A DNA stretch of 64,000 nt from Lycocorax pyrrhopterus obiensis. Taxonomy: Eukaryota > Chordata > Aves > Passeriformes > Paradisaeidae. Below the pieces are notes generated by a model. That model had not been told where the DNA came from. It ran no database searches and worked only from the letters and a program-made list of their open reading frames with translations. A program made the position numbers and the translations under genes. This document shows positions 1-10,846 of this stretch, piece after piece (position 1 is the stretch's first letter; every line of letters starts with the position of its first letter). Location: the NCBI GenBank assembly GCA_014706295.1, contig JACSVZ010000009.1, positions 38,257,768-38,321,767 on the forward strand, in the 5' to 3' direction.

Positions 1-1069
1 GAAATTTTAAGCTTCTAAAAGTTTTTAGTGTTCCTCTCAATAAGAGAAGCCACACTCCTCCAGAGCACCATTCCAGAGGGTTATCCCGTGATTTGCAGCT
101 GTGTCCGGAGCAGCCAAGGCACATTCCGAGGCTCTGCACAGCTCTGCGGACTTGGAACCACGGGAGCAAACCCAGCTGTGGCACGGGAAAAGCACATTCC
201 CCACAGGAATGTGTCCCAAGGAAAGAGCAGCTCTGGATGAAGAGGCAGCTGGATCTGCCCCATTGCTGCTGCCTACAGGAGGCACCAAACTTCCAAACTC
301 AGCACCTCCCCAGACCATCCCCATGGGATAATCTGGTATTTGGGATGGTCTAATTTACAGCAGAATAATGACAAATTTTTTCCTGGCAAGGGACTCTTAA
401 GATTTAGCCCAAATAATTCAAGTTCTTTTTCTGTTGCACTTGCTAAATTTTAGTAAGTGATAATAATAAATTATAAATAATCAATATTAAAATGATAACT
501 AAAAAAATATTACACTGAGTAAAATTTAAGAAACTGGAAGTGAACAGAGTCCCATTTTTGAAGTCCTGCTGCCTGGGAGCCCGTGAAGCTTTTAGGTTTG
601 TTAAAGAATCCTGCAGAGCTCAAGAAAAATCCACTTGTAAAACTCATCAGTTTGAGCCATGTGAAATGTGAGTGTGGTCAAACAGCAAACTGCAGCAGGG
701 ATTTGACATAAGAAATAAAATAATAAATAAAAATAAACAAAATAAGAAACCAGCTGAACTTATACTACAAACAAAACAGAGAAAATGTGGCAACAAGAGC
801 ACTCAATCTCTTCCATTTTGGCCGTGACAAAAATCCCAGGAATGTTGAGTTCTTCTCTTTCCTTCGACCCCAGCCTAACAAGGAAGCTGAGCCTGGTGCC
901 TCACTTACTGAATCGCTTTTTTCAGTGCTGCCATTCAGAACAGGCGTTGTGTAAAGAAAAACTGACACAGAGCACGAGTTTGAGAAAGCACAAGTCAGGG
1001 CAGAACGCAAAACAAAACAACTGAGTCACCATCTTCACCCCAACTCCAGCCAGGTTTTGTAATTACTGA

Positions 1070-1170
1070 GTCACAGAATATCCTGAGTTGGAAGCGATCC
1101 ACAAGGATCATCCAGTCCAACTCCTGGCCCTGCACAGACACCCCAACACTCCCATCGTGTGCCTGGTGTG
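1070..1170 (-). repeat. CR1 LINE 3' tip
   Basis: Begins TCACAGAATATCCTGAG and continues with the antisense of the CR1 3' end (GATCATCCAGTCCAACTC). The 3' terminus is at the left. Only about 100 bp remain, so it is heavily 5'-truncated. Confidence 0.75.
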
Positions 1171-1511
1171 GTTATAGGGAAGCTACTGGGAAGCTGGAAG
1201 GAACCATCAATGAAAGTGACCTTACAGCAGCCACAATTCCCCGAATCCCTGCAAATTCAGCAACACCATGGGAAGGGCAGGAGGCACAGAGACACCTCAG
1301 ACACGCAGCAAAAGCTGTGAACCTTCAGGAGTCAGAGCAAAATGGGACACAAAACACTCCTTGATGCTGCTGAGGGTAAGGGAGAGAGGGACTCACTGAT
1401 GTTTCCCTTCCAGAGCCCCCAGGTCTGGCCAGGATGTGTCAGGAGATCACACCGGGATCCCCTGGAGCTGCAGCGCCCTGGGGGCTGGGGCCCACCACAC
1501 TGACAGGAGGA

Positions 1512-2447
1512 ATCCCAGGATCACTGAGGCTGGAAAAGCCCTCCCAGCCCATCGAGTCCCAGCTGTGCCCGATGCCCACCTTGTCCCCAGCCCAGAACTC
1601 TGAGTGCCACCTCCAGGAATTCCTTGGACACCTCCAGGGATGGGCACTCCAAACCTCCCTGGGCAGCCCCTGCCAAGGCCTGACCACCCTTTCCATGGGG
1701 AAATTCCTGCTGATGTCCACCCTGAGCCTCCCCTGGCCCAGCCTGAGGCCGTTCCCTCTCCTCCTGTCCCTGTTCCCTGGGAGCAGAGCCCGACCCCCCC
1801 CGGCTGCCCCCTCCTGTCAGGGAGTTGTGCAGAGCCACAGGGTCCCCCCTGAGCTCCTTTTCTCCAGGCTGAGCCCCTTTCCCAGCTCCCTCAGGAATTC
1901 TCCAGCCCCTTCCCAGCTCCGTTCCCTTCCCTGGACTCCTCCAGCCCCTCAGGGTCCCTCTTGTCCCAGGGCTGTGCCCAGCACTGGAGGTGCCCCAGCA
2001 GTGCCAGCACAGGGACGGGCACTGCCCTGGGGCTGTGTCACTCCAGGGCTGGCACAGCTCAGGGGCCACTGGCCTCTTGCCCACCTGGGCACCCCTGGGC
2101 TCGTGTTCAGCCGCTGTCACCAGCGCCTCCCAGGGCCTTTTCCAGCGTTCCAGACACTCTTCTCCCAGCTCGGAGCATTCCCGGGACTTGGTGCCACCCA
2201 AGTGCAGGCCCCGGCACTCGGCCTTGCTGACTGTCACACCACCGCCCTCATCCCACGGATCCAGCCTGTCCGGATCCCCGTGCCGAGCCCGCCTGCCCTC
2301 CGGCACCCCCACATCCCACGCAGCCGGGTGTCGGCCCCGCATCTGCCACCGGAGAGAGCACTCGATCCCCTCCTCCGGATCGTCAACACAGATACCGAAC
2401 AGGGCCGGGCCCAACACTGATCCCCGGGGGACGCCAGCGGCAGGAGG
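1512..2447 (-). repeat. CR1 LINE (J-like), 0.9 kb with reverse-transcriptase remnant
   Basis: This is the longest CR1 copy in the window. Read on the minus strand it begins with GVPRGSVLGPALFGI, the conserved RT block GVPQGSVLGP of non-LTR retrotransposons, near 2435-2390, and runs to the CR1 3' UTR ending near 1512 (GGGAGGGCTTTTCCAGCCTCAG). The catalytic FADD motif is not intact: a frame change and substitutions leave only an ADT-like trace about 70 bases further on. The insertion is 5'-truncated and abuts the homopurine tract. It is a dead copy; long open frames here on both strands are composition effects. Confidence 0.9.
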
Positions 2448-2451
2448 CGCG

Positions 2452-2592
2452 AGAGCAGGGAGGGGAACAAGGAGAGGGAAAGAGGAGGAAGTGGAGGAAA
2501 AGGAGAAGGAAAAACACGAGGAGAAAAAGGAACAGGAGAAAGAGGAGGAAAAAGAGAAGGAAGAAGAGAAGCAAGGGGACGAAGAGGCCGCC
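2452..2592. repeat. Homopurine tract (GGA/GAA-rich)
   Basis: About 140 bp of almost pure purine on the plus strand (AGGAGAAGGAAAAA-type runs), lying 50 bp inside STAM2 intron 1. In STAM2 RNA sense it is a polypyrimidine stretch. The Glu/Lys-rich and Leu/Phe-rich open frames across it are low-complexity artefacts. Confidence 0.85.
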
Positions 2593-2642
2593 CCGCCGGC
2601 CCTGGGCCGGGCCCAGCCGTCGCTCGCCGCCCCGCCGCTCAC

Positions 2643-2682
2643 CCACGTCCTGCTCGAAGGGGTTGGGGGCGAAGAGCGGCAT
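2643..2682 (-). CDS. STAM2: STAM2 coding exon 1 (N-terminus of signal transducing adaptor molecule 2)
   Basis: On the minus strand the exon reads MPLFAPNPFEQDV and then the first base of the next codon. The STAM family starts MPLF..NPF(E/D)QDVEKAT, and E at position 10 favours STAM2 over STAM1, which has D. The exon ends after one base of codon 14 (G), followed directly by a consensus donor GTGAGC (2642-2637), so it is a phase-1 exon; a G is what a following Glu codon needs. The start sits in a CpG island with G at -3. STAM2 pairs with HRS in the endosomal ESCRT-0 complex and binds ubiquitinated cargo through VHS and UIM domains; those are encoded by later exons left of the window. The divergent FMNL2 exon at 22.8 kb fits the vertebrate gene order STAM2-FMNL2. 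Only 13 residues support the call, so synteny carries much of the weight. Confidence 0.88.
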
Positions 2683-3033
2683 CTCGGCCGCGCGGCGCCG
2701 CCGCTGCTCCCGCTCGCACCGACAGACCCGGCCGGAGCCGCCGCCGCGCCCGCCCCGCCCCGGCCCGCGCGGCGCGCGGGGCTGCCCCGCCGCGCCCGAC
2801 CGCCCTGCGCAGCGAACGCCGCGGCCGCGCCGCCGCCGATCGCCGGGATAAAGGGGCCGGGCGGGGTAACAGCGGAGCCGCCCGCTGGGGCGGGGGGGAA
2901 CGCGGCGGGCGGCGGCCCCGGGAGCGCGGCGGCGGCGGCAGGCGCTGCTCGGGGCAGCCCCGCGGCGCGGGGGCCTCGCGGGGGCGGAGCTGGCGGGGAG
3001 GTGGGAACGGGGCGGGGGCGCTGCGGGCGCCCG

Positions 3034-3075
3034 TGACGTCAGGACGGCGCCGTGATGTCACGGGCCGCCATGTTG
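3034..3075. promoter_or_regulatory. CRE pair plus YY1-type site at the edge of the STAM2 island
   Basis: A perfect cAMP response element TGACGTCA lies at 3034-3041, a one-mismatch copy TGATGTCA at 3053-3060 and a YY1-like GCCGCCATGTTG at 3064-3075 (CAACATGGCGGC on the other strand). CREB/ATF sites and YY1 sites are typical of the first tens of bases around CpG-island start sites, so this cluster may mark the core promoter. Seen: the motifs. Inferred: that they are used. Confidence 0.55.
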
Positions 3076-4192
3076 CGGCGGTGGCTGAGGGGGCCGGGGC
3101 CGCGTCCTCGCCGCTCCGCATTGTCCCCGGCGGAACCGAAATTAAAGTTGTCTGAGGGCACAAATTGCGTCGTCTCCGTGGGTGTGAGGGGGGAGAGGGC
3201 GGGGAGTGCGGCTGAGAGCATGGTGGGGTGTGGGGGCCAATTTGTCCTGACATCTCAAGAGCAATATTTAAAATATTAAATAAAAATAGCTGACAATTAG
3301 AAATAGTGAACAGTTTGCCCAGAGGGCTACAGGTACGCAAACAGCGTCCTGCCTGACTGTTGTCAAAGGTGGGATATGTAAAACTTTTCTTCAGGGAGGA
3401 TATTCTTTGGTGTTTGATCTTTGTAGCTTCCGAGCCAAACCAAGGAGAAGGGAGATGCAATCGGTGAGACAGAGCAGCCAACACGCTGTAAGTGATGCGC
3501 AGGTGTCGGAAAAACGAATTCCTCGTGGGTGGAATCGCCTCGTTAAGTTCAGGGCTTGACACCTTCAGCGATGCCAGTTGTAGGGGAGGCGAGCAAGGCT
3601 CAGGAAGGAGCATTTGCACTGGTGGTGGGTACACGGAATGCAGGATTTACAGGCCACAAAGACATCTGGCAGAACCCCCAGGAGGAGGAAGAAACCGATG
3701 AACCCCAAGTCAACCTTTTAGCCCTCCGAGGGGCTAAAAGGGAATTGTGGCCAGGGCGGGTTGCAAGCACCGACCCGAGGCACTGCCCGAGCCAAAAGGG
3801 GAGAAGGGCTGGGCACGGGCTGGATCAGCGTGAGAAACGAGAGAATCGTTCACCAACAGAGGAGAGAGCTCTGATTAATAACTGGCCAAGGAGAGGGGGA
3901 TAAGGGGCCAAGGAGATGGTGGGGTCGGGGTGGCGCTGGGATGGTGGCGTTGTTCCGTTCCATAGGGAACGTGGCTCTGGCAGGGGCGATGGCGCAGCAA
4001 CGGGACCGAGTTTTGGGGTGTGTGACCGAGGGCGTGTGGCCCATCTCGAGGAGGGGAAGGCCCCCAAAATCCCCTTTACGGGCACACCTGAGCACCACCT
4101 GTCCCCGTCCCCGCTGTGGGATCACCGGGGGCCGGCAGGAGCTCCAAGCCCTTCTTCCTCTGAGGAATAATGTGCCTCCAGCTGAACTGGGA

Positions 4193-4323
4193 TGAGTCAG
4201 GGATTGGCACCCAGCGCCACGTGCCTCTGGAATATGCACAGTCACCCGTCTGGGAGCGGCTGTGAGCCTTAGTCACCGCCCTGGCGGAGTCACCGCATTA
4301 CTCACAGCCTGTTTCTGAGTTAC
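4193..4323. promoter_or_regulatory. Candidate element: AP-1/NF-E2-like motif cluster
   Basis: Within 130 bp there are TGAGTCA (4193-4199), a CACGTG E-box (4218-4223), TTAGTCAC (4269-4276), GGAGTCAC (4286-4293), TTACTCA (4298-4304) and TGAGTTAC (4316-4323). Five AP-1-core-like sites so close together exceed the background of the neighbourhood. It lies 1.2 kb upstream of the STAM2 island. Function is inferred. Confidence 0.3.
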
Positions 4324-7097
4324 TCCCTAGGAACTCGTGGAGGAGCGAGGCACGGCAGCAGCACACTGCCTGCTTCTGGGAGAAGGGCAGGAATTTGGAA
4401 GTCCAACACAAACCATTCTGAGATTCCTGAGAGCTTCCTGTGTGATTCAGTGATGTTTCCCTGCCCACTCACCTCGAATTTCAGGGGCCACATTCCGTTC
4501 CTCAGCTGTAATATCAAAGTGTAAGGCTTAGAGATACCTAAGTTTCACTTACATGTGGGAAAACAATACTGTTTAGCATATTTTATACAGAGCTTTAATT
4601 CCTGTATTAGAATTAAATTGAATTATACATTTGAATAATTAGAAATTATTAGTATTATTATTAGGAATTAAAATTTGATTTGAAGAACACACTGATGTTC
4701 CTTCAAAAATTTAGCATTAAAATTTCGTTAAAACAGTTCATATTTTTTGGACGTCCTGTACATCAAAACATTGATTTTTAAATCAGCCGTGGTGGCCCGG
4801 CGTTGTCAAAGGTTCTTTGTCGGGTTTTTTGATTCTGGAACTCCATAAAATCGTCACGGCTGGAGGATCAACAAGTTGAGGTGGATGGGCTGTGGCTGAG
4901 GAGATGGTGCAGGTCCAGTTAGTGGCTCTCTTCCCTGGCGGTTCCGTTTCCTTCCCGTTTTCCAGGGATTCGGGCTGTCTGCAGGTGGCACAGTTGCCTC
5001 ACGTTCCCGGCCTCCGTTTGCCATCCCGAACCGGCTGCTGGAAATCACCTCCTGACAGATTTTTAAAGGCAAAATGGAGAGTCTTTCCCGAGGTCTGAAT
5101 TCACTAATTGCATCGCAACTTCTAATTGCACCTAATGGATCGGGCCGAGAACGGCATCAATTTGTTTAATTGCCTTAAAAAAGGAAGGATGGAGCCATTA
5201 GTGCAGCAAAGCACCGAACGCTGATGTTGTCTGGCTGAAGTGGGAATTTGTAATGGATCCTGGCTAATTCCAGGCATTGACTCTTGGCTTTTATTAACTC
5301 CACACCTCCCACGTGGTGCAACAGTCACAGCAGCTGGGCGTGGAAATGAATGGATGGCTCCCCCCTTTCCATTGGCTTTGTCACCTCAAATCAAATGTCA
5401 CTCGTCTCCATGGAGCTTTGCTCCGTGTTTTACCTGGACACGGTGGGACAACGCGTCCAGGAGCGCCTGGGAAGGAGGGATTGGGAAGGGCCTTCCGCTG
5501 AGCCTGAGCCTCCCAGCTTCCAGCAGTCGTGGAGAACGTCCAGTCCAGGAGCACCAACAGAACTTCTGCTCTGGGCAACAGCACAGCCAAAGCCACGGCG
5601 CAATTCCCAAGGGAAAAATCCCACAGTGAGTGGGCTAAAATCCACAGTAACAATAAGGAAGGGAAAAGAAAATATCAGGACACTGTTATCCCAAGTCATG
5701 GAGGAACAAACTATTCCTTAAGGAGAAGCAGGAAGCAGGACAGAAAAATGATATAAAAATAAGCTGTTTCCAAACCAGTTTTTCCAGGCTCTGGATCTGG
5801 GAATCTCTTTCTCCCTGAGCAGTCTGTGCCCCCGTGTCCCAGCTGTTTCACCATCGTTAGGACCAGCCACCTGCACGGTGTCCATATCCCTGATGGATCT
5901 GCGGGGTTTATAGGAAATCTTTGCTCCCCCTCCTCCCTGCCCTGTCCCACATCGAGGGGCCAACTCAGCTTTCCCAGTTTCTTTGTTGCAAAGTGTTGTC
6001 ATAATATTTAATCTGCAGCCTCGGCCTCGGCAACAGCTGTTTGAAAGGACAATTTATATTCCCCAAAGTGCTTTGAAAACCCTCGGGAAGCTCCCAGGAA
6101 GCTTTTTCCTGGTGCACAGAAGCAGCTTGTCCAGGCTTCCAGCTTTGTTTTGTGTCTGGCTGGATCCTCTGGATTCCTCCAGCTGCCCTCTCGTTTACTT
6201 TGTGGTTTGCTGGAATATTTGTTCCCTGTTTTTTGCGCTGCTCCCTCTCCTCAGCGCTCCGTGTGGGAGTCACGCAGCCCGAAAACGGATGAAACAGAGA
6301 AACGCAGAAAGTGATTCCATGGAAAGCATTCCAAGGTGGGAGCGAGGAACTGCTGTGGTGTTCCTGTTAGGTGAGAAAGCCACTCTTTAAAGTGTAAATA
6401 TGCTGGGGTTTTACAGCTCTGCTCAGCAGCTGGACATGCTTTGTATCCATCGGGATATTCCTGCAGGAGAAGCGAGTATGGAAAGGCTGGGGTGTGCTAA
6501 TAACTCCTTTCACTGCACACACAGCCTGATGCCACTGAAATGAAATCCCCTCGCTGCTCAAAGCTTTGATTCACTATTGCTCAGCTTCCTTTGGCTGTTG
6601 TCACTCAGCTCAGCCACTCGAGTTTCCTCCTGGAAGCGTCTCTGACGCTTTTCCACGCGTGGCTGTTGGGAAGCAAGTTGGTGTTAGCAGGAATGCATTT
6701 GTTTCTCGAATCACACTTTATTTTTTTGTGCCTGTTGTTACATGATGGGATTCCTCTTCCTCACCTTAGCTGCCACAGAGGAAATGTATCCTGTATTTCC
6801 CCACTTCCGTGCACAGCACCCACCCACTGTCTACATCCAGAGTTCCCCCAAACGCACAGAGACAATTCCAGCGGCAAAAGAGGTTAATGGACACTGCCTG
6901 GGAGCCTTGGCATCTCCTAAAAAGCAGCCTCAGCCAGGGCAGGGTGGTGCCAGCAGGATGAGTAGCTCCTTCTGGAGCAGCCAGATCCAACCCTTAGATC
7001 CAACATTTCCCTGTACACTGGGAACTACATGGGAGTGCTGCAGCTCCTTGAGCCACGGCTCTTGACTCCCTATTTCCAATAGGGAACTCTGGAAAGA

Positions 7098-7340
7098 GTC
7101 ATGGAATCCCAGGATGGGCTGGGCTGGAAGGAAACTTAAATCCCATCCCATTCCACCCCTGCCATGGGCAGAACACCTTCCACTATCCCAGGCTGCTCCA
7201 AGCCCATCCAACCTGGCCTGGGACACTTCCAGGGATCCAGGGGCAGCCACAGCTGTGCCAGGGCCTCCCTGCCCTCACAGGGAAGGATTTCTCCCCACGA
7301 TCCCATCTATCCCTGCCCTCTGGCAGCTGTCAAGACCTCA
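7098..7340 (-). repeat. CR1 LINE 3' fragment
   Basis: Starts TCATGGAATCCCAGGATGG and runs through the antisense CR1 tail (CCACCCCTGCCATGGGCAG, then CAGGGGCAGCCACAGCTG) to the block CTATCCCTGCCCTCTGGCAG. The element 3' end is at the left. Confidence 0.88.
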
Positions 7341-7439
7341 GCTCACAAATCTTGGGAGATGCTCTTCCAAGCTTCTGGCACGGGGGGCAGGTGCTCCCGT
7401 AACCCAGGAAATTTGCCTGGGAGAAGGGATTTTGTCCAG

Positions 7440-7920
7440 GGCTGGGTCACGTGGGGCGTCCCGGTGCCCATCCCATATGGCAGCAGATCCTAACCCGGCG
7501 TCCCAGGTTTTGTCAACAAATCTGCCTCCCTTTGGCACCATCTGGGCCTCCCGTCCGCCTGCACGGAGCGCGCCGGGCAGGAATGCGGCCGGCGGGCAAT
7601 CCCGATTGTTTCCCGGCGCAGGCCAAAGTCGGGATCAGATGCTTCCCCTCCTGAGCTCCGGGGTTCAATGTCCTTTCAGCGGGAGCATTTATCTGTGAAT
7701 GGAAAGTGCCGGAACGCTGCTTTGCATCTCGTTATCCGGGGCCGGCGCGCCCAGACAGCGTGTAAGCGATTCTTTCTGCAGCGTGGGGACCAGGGTGGGA
7801 GCTGTCTGCACCCCTGTCTGCCTCCATCCTCCCCCACAGCCCAAATATCCCAAATACCTCCTTTTTCCAAACGCCCTCCCGCTTTCCAGAGCCGCCGCGC
7901 GTTATTTTGGGATGCTGGTC
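7440..7920. other. CpG-enriched intergenic stretch
   Basis: Moderately CpG-rich patches (CACGGAGCGCGCCGGGC near 7560 and GGCCGGCGCGCCCAG near 7740) stand out from the surrounding intergenic DNA. It is weaker than the two gene promoters and could be a minor island or an old promoter. No exon is recognised. Confidence 0.3.
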
Positions 7921-7949
7921 CCAGCGCCACAGTGAGTATCCAGACATAG

Positions 7950-8150
7950 CGTGCCTTGAAGCAGCTAATTAACAAGCAGTCTAGAATATGCAAATGCACG
8001 GTGTTAATTAGCCCTGAACCATCCAACCACCTGCACAGGGGTTCGGGGAGGGGAGAGGAGGGAGGTTACACCCGGACAGTGGTGTCGGAGCCGCCCACGC
8101 CACCGTGCGCCTTTAATGAGGCTCAGCATCAGCTGATTGCCAATTACAGC
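7950..8150. promoter_or_regulatory. Candidate enhancer: homeodomain/POU motif cluster
   Basis: TAATTAAC (7966-7973), the octamer ATGCAAAT (7988-7995), TTAATTAG (8004-8011) and CAATTAC (8141-8147) sit beside the CpG-enriched stretch. Such density in otherwise GC-rich DNA resembles vertebrate developmental non-coding elements, but this is pattern-based only. Confidence 0.3.
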
Positions 8151-8799
8151 CCCTGGCCGGTCTGCGCTGCCAGGCTGGTTCCAGTTCTCCCCAGAAAAAC
8201 AGAACAAATCAAAACAGCCCCGCGTCAGGAAGAGAATGGGGAAGTTGTGGGACACGCCAGCGAGCGTGACAAAATTAACCCCCGCAGGCGACGAGCGACA
8301 CGGGGTGCAGTGGGGAGGGAAAGAAATCCATGGATCCAGTCCTCTCCTAAATGGTGACAGCCCCCAGACTCTGCCTCGTGAAAAGGCGGTTAAGGTGAGA
8401 GATAAACAGGGGGTGCTTTCCTTAACCAAGGAATTGCACCCCAATCCCGGCACCTCTGGTGAGTTTAACAGCGGAGGCACCCGAAGAGCCACAGGGCTTT
8501 TGGACACATCCAGAGGCACCTCTGGAGAGGAGGACCCAAAGGGAAGAGCTGCTCCTGGATTTGTGTGCATGCCTTTTCCCACCCCTGGGCAGTGGCAAGG
8601 ACCAGGCTGCTCCCAGCCTCACAGCAGGATGCCCGAGGAGCCCCTGTCCTGCTCCCTGCCCCCCCAAGAGCAGCTTGTATTTTGGGGGGTTTTCTGAGGA
8701 ATTCTGCTTCCTCCAGGGTTCACTTCCAAAGGGGTCAATGGTGCCTTTGGATGTGATGGGGAGCAGAAACATCCTTTGCTCCCAGGTGTATGTCCCACA

Positions 8800-9700
8800 C
8801 AGCAATGCCAGGGTGTTCCTGCCCCAGAATCAGCAGTGCCAGGGTGTTCCTGTCCCAGGATCAGCAGTGCCAGGGTGTTCCTGCCCCAGGATCAGCAGTG
8901 CCAGGATGCTCCTGCCTTGGGATCAGCACTGCCAGGGTGTCCCTGTCCCAGGATCAGCAGTGCCAGGGTGTTCCTGCCCCAGGATCAGCAGTGCCAGGAT
9001 GTTCCTGCCTTGGGATCAGCACCTCCAGGGTGTCCCTGTCCCAGGATCAGCACCTCCAGGGTGTTCCTGCCCTGGGATCAGCACTGCCAGGATGCTTCTG
9101 CCTTGGGATCAGCACTGCCAGGGTGTCCCTGCCCCAGGATCAGCAGTGCCAGGATGTTCCTGTCCCAGATCAGCAATGCCAGGGTGTCCCTGTCCCAGGA
9201 TCAGCAGTGCCAGGATGTCCCTGTCCCAGATCAGCAATGCCAGGGTGTCCCTGTCCCAGGATCAGCAATGCCAGGGTGTCCCTGTCCCAGCATCAGCACC
9301 TCCAGGGTGTCCCTGCCCCAGGATCAGCAGTGCCAGGATGTCCCTGTCCCAGGATCAGCAATGCCAGGGTGTCCCTGTCCCAGGATCAGCAATGCCAGGA
9401 TGTTCCTGCCCCAGGATCAGCAGTGCCAGGATGTTCCTGTCCCAGATCAGCAATGCCAGGGTGTCCCTGTCCCAGGATCAGCAATGCCAGGATGTTCCTG
9501 TCCCAGATCAGCAATGCCAGGGTGTCCCTGTCCCAGGATCAGCAATGCCAGGGTGTCCCTATCCCAGCATCAGCACCTCCAGGATGTTCCTGCCCTGGGA
9601 TCAGCACTGCCAGGATGCTCCTGTCCCGGGATCAGCAATGCCAGGGTGTCCCTGTCCCAGGATCAGCACCTCCAGGGTGTTCCTGCCCCAGGATCAGTGA
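8800..9700. repeat. 31-bp minisatellite, about 28 units
   Basis: A tandem array whose unit contains CCAGGATCAGCA, then TGCCAGGGTGT and TCCTGTCCC or TCCTGCCCC. The period is 31, shown by AGGGTGTTCC starts at 8810 and 8841; a few units are 30 bp because CCAGGATCAG is shortened to CCAGATCAG. Variants (GGGTGTTCC/GGATGTTCC/GGGTGTCCC; CAGTGCC/CAATGCC/CACCTCC) recur in patches, as expected from unequal exchange. The unit has no stop in any plus frame, so three overlapping frames of over 300 codons result; they are not genes. Confidence 0.95.
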
Positions 9701-10668
9701 CACTGTGTCAGTACCGTTTGCCACCAATGCTGCATCCGAGGAGTTTGCCTGAATTTCCCATTCTAACAGCATTTTTATGAAAATGTTTCCTCCAATTTCC
9801 TTGTCTTTCTTTTTTTTTTTTTTTTAATGTATTTCAAACCTGCCCCAGTGTGACTTCAAGGAAATTCCCCAGATCTCAAGGAACTGCCCTCTCCTGTGCA
9901 AAGCTGGGCAAGCCCTGCTCCTGCTTCCCCACCTGTTGGACCAGTATGATTGGAGAGGCCCTGCCCGGCTCTTTGTGGCTTCATTCATGTTTATAAACCA
10001 CCCTGAGATCTGAGAAAAAGGATTTACGAGTGCAAAATAATAAGTTGCCAAACAGTTTCTAACCTCATAAACACATAATTTTAAATTCATGGAGACACGG
10101 AGGAGGGCAAGATCGCACAAGTGGACTGGGAACAGCTTCCATCATCCATCCTGGGAGCTCCAACTGCACGATTCCCTCCATTGCTGCAAGCCCAGCCTCG
10201 TGTTTAATCATGAATTGAGAAAAGGCCTTTCTAAAGATATTTTTTGCATTCTAAAAACGGGAAGCTCATTTGTTTTTAGCTGCCCTCCTCCTTCTTTTGT
10301 TTCTCCCTTTGTGCCGTATTCATGCGGCGTTAGGGAAAAGCTTCCTGGAAATATGAACTGAGAAGTGGGAATCCATTCAGCTCGCTTTGACTTTGTTCCT
10401 TTATGTCACACAAACCACAGCAAACGTGTTTGTTGTGGGGCCGCTCACTGAAACAGACAATCCAAACAGTTGTGCAGCTGAGCTGGGATCCCGTGGCTTC
10501 ATTCCTCCTCCCGCTTGTGGACCTGCAGCGGGAAAGCTGGAATGGCTGGGCAGGCAGCCTGAGAGCCAGAGCCACGGACCCCGCTGAGGGAACGGTGGAA
10601 GTGTGAGGAAATTTAGGAGTTATTCATGGGCCACTTTGCAAACAGAGTGATTAATAATAATTAATTTT
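9700..10668. other. Unique intergenic stretch
   Basis: No gene or recognisable repeat apart from a poly-T run at about 9811-9827. Short frames on both strands have no family resemblance. Confidence 0.6.
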
Positions 10669-10846
10669 GCTGCACTGGCACAGGGTGCCCAGAGAAGCTG
10701 TGGCTGCCCCTGGATCCCTGGAAGTGTCCAAGGCCAGGTTGGAGCACCCTGAGACAGTGGGAGGTGTCCCTGCCCATGGCAGGGGTGGATTGGGATGGGC
10801 TTTAAGGTCCCTTCCACCCCAGACCAGCCTGGGATTCCCTGATAAC
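10669..10846 (+). repeat. CR1 LINE 3' fragment
   Basis: Reads in sense from GGCACAGGGTGCCCAGAGAA through GGAGGTGTCCCTGCCCATGG to TTAAGGTCCCTTCCACCCC and the tail near 10846. It is 5'-truncated. Confidence 0.9.

Larger units (their letters stand above)
1..2642 (-). other. STAM2: STAM2 intron 1, 5' part
   Basis: Sequence downstream (on the minus strand) of the exon 1 donor. I found no STAM2 exon 2 motif (EKAT..., then a VHS domain start). About 430-740 is AT-rich with runs of AATAAT/AAATAA; 1-430 and 740-1070 look unique with no coding signal. The rest is taken up by two CR1 fragments and a homopurine tract listed separately. Confidence 0.75.
2585..3150 (-). promoter_or_regulatory. STAM2: STAM2 CpG-island promoter and 5' UTR
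   Basis: This stretch is extremely rich in G, C and unmethylated-style CpG, unlike the flanks, and encloses the STAM2 start codon at 2682. No clear TATA box is placed for the minus strand, which fits a dispersed housekeeping promoter. The transcription start is not directly visible; it probably lies between about 2750 and 3080. CpG-island promoters often fire in both directions, so a short divergent transcript toward the intergenic side is possible. Confidence 0.8.

Noticed and set aside
1434..3036. Long plus frames of 328-348 codons
   Set aside because: Antisense of a dead CR1 copy plus homopurine and CpG-island sequence.
2639..3634. 331-codon minus frame and a plus frame from 3052 in the STAM2 island
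   Set aside because: Compositional; not in the STAM2 frame and without any recognised family.
8800..9700. CRISPR-like regular array
   Set aside because: Units are directly contiguous with no spacers, and the DNA is vertebrate; it is a minisatellite.
8459..9780. Three overlapping 320-413-codon plus frames
   Set aside because: Produced by the 31-bp stop-free minisatellite; three frames cannot all be real and none has a domain.
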